Position numbers and translations under genes: made by a program. This document shows, piece after piece, positions 58,458-64,000 of a stretch of 64,000 nt of DNA. Origin of the DNA: Serratia sp. Ag1 (GTDB taxonomy: Bacteria; Pseudomonadota; Gammaproteobacteria; Enterobacterales; Enterobacteriaceae); assembly GCF_000743355.1 (NCBI RefSeq), contig NZ_JQEI01000023.1, forward strand, positions 1 to 64,000, in the 5' to 3' direction. The notes below the pieces were generated by a model. It worked only from the letters and a program-made list of their open reading frames with translations. It was not told the origin of the DNA and ran no database searches. Numbering within the stretch: position 1 is the first letter of the stretch; the number at the start of each line of letters is the position of its first letter.

Positions 58458-59198
58458 TCAGACCGCAGCGGTTGGCTGGCTGACATCGGCAGCAAATACA
58501 TAGCCCAGCCCGCGAATGGTGCGGATCAGTTCTGGCTGATGTGGATTGGTTTCGATCTTGCGGCGCAGGCGCATAATGAGCACATCGATGGTGCGATCAA
58601 ACACTTCCAGCGTTTCGCTGTGGGTTAGTTCCAGCAGGCGATCGCGCGTCAGGACTTTACGGGCATGCTGCACCAGCGCCAGCAGCAGGCCATATTCGCC
58701 TTGAGTGAGATCGACGGTTTGCCGCTGCGGATTCTGCAAGGTGCAATGGGTGGTATCCAGGCACCAGCCGTTAAACTGCCAACCTTCGGGCAGGTTGTGG
58801 CTGGGTATCACGGGATCGAGCGCCAGCGCCCCGGTGCGGCGCAGCACCGCTTTGGCGCGAGCGACCACGACCCGTGGGTTAAAGGGTTTGGCGATGTAAT
58901 CATCGGCCCCCATCTCCAGCCCGACCACCACGTCGGACTCGGAGCCAAGGCCGGTCAACATCACTACCGGCAGATCTGGCCGCAGGCGGTGGATCTGTTG
59001 CAGCACCAGTAACCCGTTGGTGTCTGGCAGGATCAGATCGAGCAGAACCAGTGCAATATCCGGTTGTTGGCTGAGCAGCGTTAACGCATCGCTCCCCCGG
59101 TGGCAGGTGTGTACGGTAAACACGTGCTCATGCAGCACGTCATTGAGTAACTCACAAATGGCCGGATCGTCATCAACGATCAGCACGGCAGGTTTCAT
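58458..59198 (-). CDS. OmpR-family response regulator
   Basis: This 246-residue regulator has a receiver domain (DDD at 9-11, phosphorylated Asp54 in LVLLDLILPD, Lys104 in IAKPFNP) and a winged-helix DNA-binding domain (VDLTQGEYGLLLALVQHARKVLTRDRLLEL, then RTIDVLIMRLRRKIE and IRTIRGLGYVF). It is convergent with the sugar operon and lies at its right end; the only histidine kinase nearby is at its left end. The two are probably a split pair. Confidence 0.92.
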   Translation of the reverse strand: MKPAVLIVDDDPAICELLNDVLHEHVFTVHTCHRGSDALTLLSQQPDIALVLLDLILPDTNGLLVLQQIHRLRPDLPVVMLTGLGSESDVVVGLEMGADDYIAKPFNPRVVVARAKAVLRRTGALALDPVIPSHNLPEGWQFNGWCLDTTHCTLQNPQRQTVDLTQGEYGLLLALVQHARKVLTRDRLLELTHSETLEVFDRTIDVLIMRLRRKIETNPHQPELIRTIRGLGYVFAADVSQPTAAV

Positions 59199-59488
59199 CG
59201 CTGCTCTCCTGATTTTGTATGGCTATGAAGGTTATCAACCAGTTCAAGGCAGTGTGCCTGAAGGGATTTACCCCGTTTCAAGCTGCACCTGCGTTGGCGG
59301 CGTGACTCGGCGCAGGTTGGCCGCCCCGCCTGCCTGCAATGCGGATTATTGAGTGTATCAGCGGTAGTCAACCACCGCCGGATGCGGAAATTGCCAGCAT
59401 CGTCACATTCGGTGTGAATCGCGTGATTCCAAGCGCGGCTTACATTAGGCTAAAGAGCAGTTATCGTCGTGCGTTGAGGAGAAAAATC

Positions 59489-60394
59489 GTGCGCATTGGT
59501 ATTGATCTGGGTGGCACCAAAATTGAAGTGATCGCGTTAGCCAATGACGGGCGGGAACTGTTCCGCCATCGTATCGCCACGCCGCGCCATGACTATCAGC
59601 AGACGCTGGAGGCGATTGTGGGGCTGGTGAGACTGGCGGAAGAGCAAACCGGCCAGCAGGGGTCGGTTGGCGTCGGCATCCCCGGCACGCTATCGCCCTT
59701 TACCGGGCTGGTGAAAAATGCCAACTCGACCTGGCTGAATGGCCAACCGCTGGATAAACATCTTTCGGCTATGCTAGCGCGTGAAGTGCGGCTGGCTAAT
59801 GACGCTAACTGCCTGGCGGTGTCGGAAGCCACCGATGGTGCAGCCGCAGGCTGCCAAACGGTGTTTGCGGTGATTATTGGCACCGGTTGCGGTGCGGGCG
59901 TGGCGATTAACGGCCAGGTACATGCCGGGGGTAACGGTATTTCCGGTGAATGGGGCCATAACCCGCTGCCTTGGCTGGATGACGACGAACTGCGCTTTCG
60001 CGCAGAAGTGCCTTGCTACTGCGGCAAACAGGGCTGTATCGAGACCTTTATCTCCGGCACCGGCTTTGCTACCGACTACGCGCGGCTGAGCGGCACTGGG
60101 TTAAAAGGGAGCGAGATCATGGCGCTGGTGCAACAGCAGGATGCCACTGCCGAGCAGGCGATTGCCCGCTATGAAATGCGGCTGGCGAAGTCGTTGGCGC
60201 ACGTGATCAATCTGTTTGACCCAGACGTGATCGTCCTCGGGGGCGGTATGAGCAACGTTGAGCGCCTGTACCAGCATGTGCCGCAGTTGGTGAAGCCTTG
60301 GGTATTCGGCGGCGAATGTGAAACCCCAATCCGCAAAGCGGTCCACGGCGATTCCAGCGGCGTGCGCGGCGCGGCCTGGTTGTGGCCGCAGTAA
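59489..60394 (+). CDS. mak: fructokinase Mak (ROK family)
   Basis: This 301-residue ROK kinase phosphorylates fructose (also mannose) to the 6-phosphate. It has the ATP loop [15 protein letters not shown] at the N-terminus, the zinc-binding [15 protein letters not shown] and GEWGHNPLP with the catalytic region. The start is GTG 59489 with GAGGAG 7 bases upstream. The longer open frame back to 59339 would add 50 unrelated residues. Length equals E. coli Mak. Its position between rdgC and sbcC is the conserved one. Confidence 0.94.
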   Translation: MRIGIDLGGTKIEVIALANDGRELFRHRIATPRHDYQQTLEAIVGLVRLAEEQTGQQGSVGVGIPGTLSPFTGLVKNANSTWLNGQPLDKHLSAMLAREVRLANDANCLAVSEATDGAAAGCQTVFAVIIGTGCGAGVAINGQVHAGGNGISGEWGHNPLPWLDDDELRFRAEVPCYCGKQGCIETFISGTGFATDYARLSGTGLKGSEIMALVQQQDATAEQAIARYEMRLAKSLAHVINLFDPDVIVLGGGMSNVERLYQHVPQLVKPWVFGGECETPIRKAVHGDSSGVRGAAWLWPQ

Positions 60395-60418
60395 TGGCTG
60401 TTGCCAAGGAGGGCAGCC

Positions 60419-61276
60419 TCACTCCTTGGCGATGTAATTCCCCTCGCTTTCGCTGCGTACCCGTTCAATGTGAATGGTGAGAAACATCATCTCTTCGCGG
60501 GTCAGCCGGTGCTGATAGTGCTTTTCGATGTGCTGGTTGATTTTGCCAGCACAGGCGAATGACTCGTGATATTTGTCTTTCACTACCTGATACAGCGAGT
60601 CATCGTCGCTATCGACGTAGTTTTTCCCCAGCAGGCGCTGAGCGAAGAATTTGAGATGGGTGACGAAGCGGTGATAGCTGAGCGCTTCTTCATTGTAATC
60701 AAAGCGGAAATGGTATTTGACGATATTCAGGATCTCCTGCATCACGCGGGTGATATGCAGGGTGTTGTGCATTTCGTCATTGAGCTGGGCGTTGACCAGG
60801 TGCAGGGCAATAAATCCGGCTTCGTCTTCTGGCAACTGGGTTTGCAGGCGTTGGGCGATGATCGTCAAGGCTTCCAGCCCGAGAGCGAATTCGTTCGGGT
60901 AGAGCTTTTTGATTTCCCACAGCAACACATTCTTGATATCCAACCCCTGCGCATGGCGCTGCAGCGCGAAATGGATATGGTCGGTCAGGGTGATGTAGAC
61001 GATGTTGTGCAACTTCCCCGGCAGCCGCTGGCGGGCGAGGGTGATAATGCGGTCGGCGGTGGTAATGCAGGCCAGCGGGATCTCGGCCAGCAGCTCTTTG
61101 TAACGTTCGCTCATCTCGCCGCTGTTGAGGGTAAATACCTTCTCGATCAGGCTTTCATCGATGCTATCACCGGCTTTCTTTTTAAAGCCGATGCCACGAC
61201 CCATAACCACCGTTTCTTCCTGATGGTCATTCAGCGTAATCACTACGTTATTATTGAGTATTTTAGCGATTTTCAT
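60419..61276 (-). CDS. BglG/LicT-family transcription antiterminator
   Basis: This 285-residue protein has the RNA-binding CAT domain (residues 1-55, MKIAKILNNNVVITLNDH and GIGFKKKAGD) and two PRD domains with conserved histidines (DHIHFALQRH, FIALHLVNAQ, TIHIERV). It binds a RAT hairpin and prevents termination when active, controlled by PTS phosphorylation. A RAT and terminator are found in its own leader. No beta-glucoside PTS gene follows: the next gene, mak, is convergent. It must therefore act on itself and on targets elsewhere. Confidence 0.92.
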   Translation of the reverse strand: MKIAKILNNNVVITLNDHQEETVVMGRGIGFKKKAGDSIDESLIEKVFTLNSGEMSERYKELLAEIPLACITTADRIITLARQRLPGKLHNIVYITLTDHIHFALQRHAQGLDIKNVLLWEIKKLYPNEFALGLEALTIIAQRLQTQLPEDEAGFIALHLVNAQLNDEMHNTLHITRVMQEILNIVKYHFRFDYNEEALSYHRFVTHLKFFAQRLLGKNYVDSDDDSLYQVVKDKYHESFACAGKINQHIEKHYQHRLTREEMMFLTIHIERVRSESEGNYIAKE

Positions 61277-61302
61277 GGCTATTCCTGGTTTTCAGCCCGC
61301 TG

Positions 61303-61350
61303 AAAAAGAAAAAACCCGACGCCCAGGAGCGATCCCAGAGGTCAGGTTTT
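61303..61350 (-). terminator. leader terminator of the antiterminator gene
   Basis: On the minus strand AAAACCTGAC pairs with GTCGGGTTTT (one T-G pair) and TTCTTTTT follows. It lies 27 bases before the antiterminator start. Its left arm shares bases with the RAT, as required for mutually exclusive structures. Confidence 0.85.
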
Positions 61351-61372
61351 GCCTGTGTTACAGTAACAATCC
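61345..61372 (-). promoter_or_regulatory. RAT (ribonucleic antiterminator) site
   Basis: The minus strand reads GGATTGTTACTG ... CAGGCAAAACC, which agrees with the BglG/LicT-type RAT consensus in both outer parts. The last bases overlap the terminator stem. Confidence 0.88.
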
Positions 61373-61385
61373 TTTTATCTGCTGC

Positions 61386-61413
61386 ATAATAACCACTGCC
61401 AGCCCTGGCTCAA
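61386..61413 (-). promoter_or_regulatory. candidate sigma-70 promoter of the antiterminator gene
   Basis: On the minus strand TTGAGC and TATTAT are 16 bases apart, ending 13 bases upstream of the RAT, so transcription would start just before it. Confidence 0.6.
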
Positions 61414-61467
61414 CGCGTTTCGCTTTGTACTGCCGCCGCGATCACATTTTATCGCGTTCTCTTCCGC

Positions 61468-64000
61468 TCATTCGACGCGGAATTGCGCGTCAAGCCTGCT
61501 GACGCCCAGCCCGTTAACCTTTTTCACCTTGATCTGCACCGGAATGCGCTCTTTCATGGCTTCGACATGGCTGATGACGCCGATGGTTTTGCCGGTGGCA
61601 TTGAGGCTGTCGAGGGCATCCAGCGCGGTATCGAGGGTTTCGGCGTCCAACGTGCCGAAGCCTTCATCAAGAAATAGCGAGTCAATGCTGGTTTTATGGC
61701 TGACCAAGTCCGACAGCGCTAAGGCCAGCGCCAGGCTGACCAGGAAACTCTCGCCGCCGGACAGAGTGCGGGTGTCGCGTAGAGCGTCGGCTTGCCAGGT
61801 ATCCACCACCTGCAACTCCAGCGCGTCGCTGGTTTTGCGCTGCAACAGGTAGCGCCCGTGCAAGCGGCCAAGCTGGTGGTTGGCCAGATACACCAGATGA
61901 TCGAGGGTTAACCCTTGGGCAAATTTGCGGAACTTGTCGCCTTCTTTCGAACCAATCAACTGATTGAGCGTGCTCCAGTCGTCATACTGCTGCTGGCTTT
62001 GGGCGATCTGCTCAAACAGCGCCTGCTGGTTTAAGCGGCGATCCGCATCGCTGCTTAACTGGTTGCGTACTTCACCTTGGCGCAGTTGCAGCGTTTTCAA
62101 CTGTTCGGCGAGCTGACTGAGGGCTTCCGGAGTCGCCAGCGCCTCATCCAGATCCGCCGGGCGGCTCATGCGTTGCTGTTCCAGCGTTTGCGCCGCCTGC
62201 GCTAACAGAGTGCTGGCCTGCAGTTGGCGCTGCTGGAGCTGCTCTTTCTGCTGTTGCAATTGCTGGCGCAAGCTCTCTTCGAGCAGGGCGGTGCGCAGTG
62301 CAGCTTCATCGGCAAATTCGCTGTTGGCGAGCGCCTGCAGCCACTGCTGTTCAGCCTGTTGCAAGCGTTCGGCCTGCTGTTGTTGCTGCTGTTGCAGACC
62401 GGTGAGCTGGCCCTTTAAGCGTTCGCGCTGCTCTTGTGCTTGGCTGAGCTGCTCTGCCGCCTGTTTCAAGGCGTCATCACAGGCCGTTTGTGCCGCCTGC
62501 AACCGTTGGCGGACTTGCGCTACCTGCTGTTCACCCAACAAGGCGCTGCGCTGGTGGCGCAATTCGGCCAGCTGTTGTGCTTGCTGCTGTGCCAATTGTT
62601 GTAACTTTTCAAGCTGGCGCAGGGCTTCGGCATGGTTGGTTTGCAGCAGACCAAAACGTTCTTCCAGCAGCGCGATATCCTGCTGGTTTTTTTGCTGCTC
62701 GCGTTGCAGGGCGTTGAGTGCATCTTTGGCCTGCTGAACGGTGTGGGCGGCCTGCTGGTGCTGCAACAGCCGTTGCTGAACCTGGTTTTCTTCTTGATCA
62801 CAAGCCGCCAGCCAATCGTTCAGGTGCTGTGCGTCGTGCAGGGTGAAGTCTAATGCCAGCGGCGCGCTGAGTACCTGCCAACCTTGCAGATGCTGTTCCT
62901 GTTGCTGCTGTTGCCGTTCCAATTGCGATTGTAGCTGCTGTTGCTGCTCTTTCAGGTTTTCGCAACGCGCGCGCAACTCCGTGCCTTGCGTGTGCAGCGC
63001 TTGGTCTTTCGCCCGCATTTCGGCCAGGCGTTGCTCGGTTTCCGAAGATTTCACCGCCTGATACTGGGCAATCGCCGGGTGCTGGGTGGAGCCGCACAGC
63101 GGGCAGGGTTCGCCGGTTTGCAGCCGGGCACGTTCCGCCTCCAGGCTGACGATCCGTTTTTCCAACTCGTAGGTTTTCTCAAGGTCATTGAGATGCGCTT
63201 TGTGCTGTTTGTACTGTGAGCGGATTTGCTCAAGCTGCGTTTCTGCTGCAGCCAACTGCTTTTGGCGCGCGTCAAACTCCAGCCGTTGCTGCTCCAGATG
63301 CTGCTGGCCTTGTTGAAACAGTAACGCCAGATTGGATAACCGTTGGCGCACCGGTCGCAGTTCGGTCAGCTCGGTTTGGCGCTGACGCAGTTGCTCTTGC
63401 GGAGACTGCGTTTCCAACGCCGCTTGCTGTTGTTGCTGCTGTTCCAGCGCGGTGGTCAGTTTGGCCTGCTGCGCCTGCGATTGCGCAAACTGATTGGCAA
63501 GCTGTGCGCGCTGGTTGGTCAATTGTTCCAGCGTATGACTGCGTTCCTGATGCTGATTCTGGCTGTCGGTAAGATTTTTTTGCGTTTCGGCCAGCGTGAT
63601 TTGCAATAGGTTAATCTGCTGATCGAGCGGCAGCACTTCATCGATCAGGGTCTGTTGTTGCTGTTGATGCGCAACCTGTGCCTGTTTTGCCGTTTGTGCC
63701 AGTTCCCACTGCTGTTGCAGTGGCACAATTTGCGCCAATTGCTGTTGCTGCTGTTGGACTAACCGCGCGATCTGCTGTTGCAGATCCTGGTTATCCTGCT
63801 GGCAGCGGTGGCGAGCCTCCAATAGCGGTCGCAGTTTTTCTGCCGGTTCGCTGCGCGCCAACTGCTGCAACTGCGGTTCCGCCTGCTGATGATCTTGCTG
63901 CACGGCGCTGAGTTGCTGCTGATACTCCTGCAATTGCTGTTGGGAGTGGTGCCACTGCTGCAGCCAGTTCAACTGATGCTGGCGCTGCTGCGCCAACTGG
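61468..64000 (-). CDS. sbcC: exonuclease subunit SbcC, C-terminal part (gene continues beyond the window)
   Basis: The 844 codons present cover part of the coiled coils, the zinc hook (GEPCPLCGSTQHPAI) and the C-terminal ATPase half with the ABC signature LSGGESFLVSLALALALSDL and Walker B SLFLDEGFGTLD. The N-terminal Walker A half lies outside the window. SbcCD is a Mre11-Rad50-type nuclease that cleaves hairpins and DNA ends. The coiled coil is strongly glutamine-rich (long CAG/CAA runs), which creates many long false frames on the other strand. The neighbour order mak-sbcC is as in E. coli apart from the antiterminator. Confidence 0.95.
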   Translation of the reverse strand, partial: QLAQQRQHQLNWLQQWHHSQQQLQEYQQQLSAVQQDHQQAEPQLQQLARSEPAEKLRPLLEARHRCQQDNQDLQQQIARLVQQQQQQLAQIVPLQQQWELAQTAKQAQVAHQQQQQTLIDEVLPLDQQINLLQITLAETQKNLTDSQNQHQERSHTLEQLTNQRAQLANQFAQSQAQQAKLTTALEQQQQQQAALETQSPQEQLRQRQTELTELRPVRQRLSNLALLFQQGQQHLEQQRLEFDARQKQLAAAETQLEQIRSQYKQHKAHLNDLEKTYELEKRIVSLEAERARLQTGEPCPLCGSTQHPAIAQYQAVKSSETEQRLAEMRAKDQALHTQGTELRARCENLKEQQQQLQSQLERQQQQQEQHLQGWQVLSAPLALDFTLHDAQHLNDWLAACDQEENQVQQRLLQHQQAAHTVQQAKDALNALQREQQKNQQDIALLEERFGLLQTNHAEALRQLEKLQQLAQQQAQQLAELRHQRSALLGEQQVAQVRQRLQAAQTACDDALKQAAEQLSQAQEQRERLKGQLTGLQQQQQQQAERLQQAEQQWLQALANSEFADEAALRTALLEESLRQQLQQQKEQLQQRQLQASTLLAQAAQTLEQQRMSRPADLDEALATPEALSQLAEQLKTLQLRQGEVRNQLSSDADRRLNQQALFEQIAQSQQQYDDWSTLNQLIGSKEGDKFRKFAQGLTLDHLVYLANHQLGRLHGRYLLQRKTSDALELQVVDTWQADALRDTRTLSGGESFLVSLALALALSDLVSHKTSIDSLFLDEGFGTLDAETLDTALDALDSLNATGKTIGVISHVEAMKERIPVQIKVKKVNGLGVSRLDAQFRVE

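Noticed and set aside
59339-59488. 50-residue N-terminal extension of Mak
   Set aside because: It has no similarity to ROK kinases, and GTG 59489 has a strong ribosome-binding site and gives the family length.
62168-62737. Long cysteine/serine-rich frames antisense to sbcC
   Set aside because: They arise from glutamine-codon runs of the SbcC coiled coil read on the opposite strand.

Overview
The window looks like a 64 kb chromosomal piece of a gamma-proteobacterium of the order Enterobacterales, most likely Serratia or a close relative (Yersiniaceae). The evidence is the E. coli-like backbone aroL ... ppnP-rdgC ... mak ... sbcC at the right end, typical enteric genes (roxA, pagP, aqpZ, tehB, yjhX, a ynb operon), several ERIC repeats and a moderately high GC content. 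The genus assignment is inference. No rRNA, tRNA, CRISPR array, prophage or insertion sequence was seen.

Layout. 1-5.8 kb: a broken LysR gene, two aldo/keto reductases, a DJ-1/PfpI protein with a truncated divergent LysR remnant, an iron-sulfur photolyase and an orphan yjhX. 6.0-11.6 kb: a tightly overlapping six-gene lipid operon (ynbA, ynbB, a plsC-like acyltransferase, ynbC, ynbD and a small membrane protein). 11.7-21.6 kb: a complete 3-hydroxyanthranilate meta-cleavage cluster in nba order, with a LysR regulator, a semialdehyde dehydrogenase and an aromatic acid transporter. A 29-bp site in inverted copies lies in front of both arms. 21.6-26.2 kb: a LacI/FGGY-kinase pair with a palindrome between them, arsC and roxA; the roxA C-terminus is encoded by an ERIC element. 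26.4-32.8 kb: a ygcW-ygcU-ygcE-yqcE-like sugar/polyol operon with a divergent AT-rich RpiR regulator. 32.9-42.9 kb: mixed single genes (VOC proteins, GNAT, tehB, ipdC, pagP, an XRE regulator with a methyltransferase, aqpZ, a YhcN-type small protein).

43.2-64 kb: the aroL-ppnP-rdgC-mak-sbcC backbone carries two blocks. Between aroL and ppnP lies IclR-OPT transporter-DUF1177, with the palindrome GTTCC-N7-GGAAC in front of both the regulator and the transporter. Between rdgC and mak lies a 10-kb sugar module: an ABC importer, D-lyxose/D-mannose isomerase, class II aldolase and PfkB kinase, bracketed by a hybrid histidine kinase on one side and an OmpR-type response regulator on the other. Near the right edge is a BglG/LicT-type antiterminator gene whose own leader carries a readable RAT element overlapping a terminator, but no PTS gene follows it. 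The window ends inside sbcC.

Start codons were adjusted where a Shine-Dalgarno sequence or family length argued for a shorter protein than the longest open frame.
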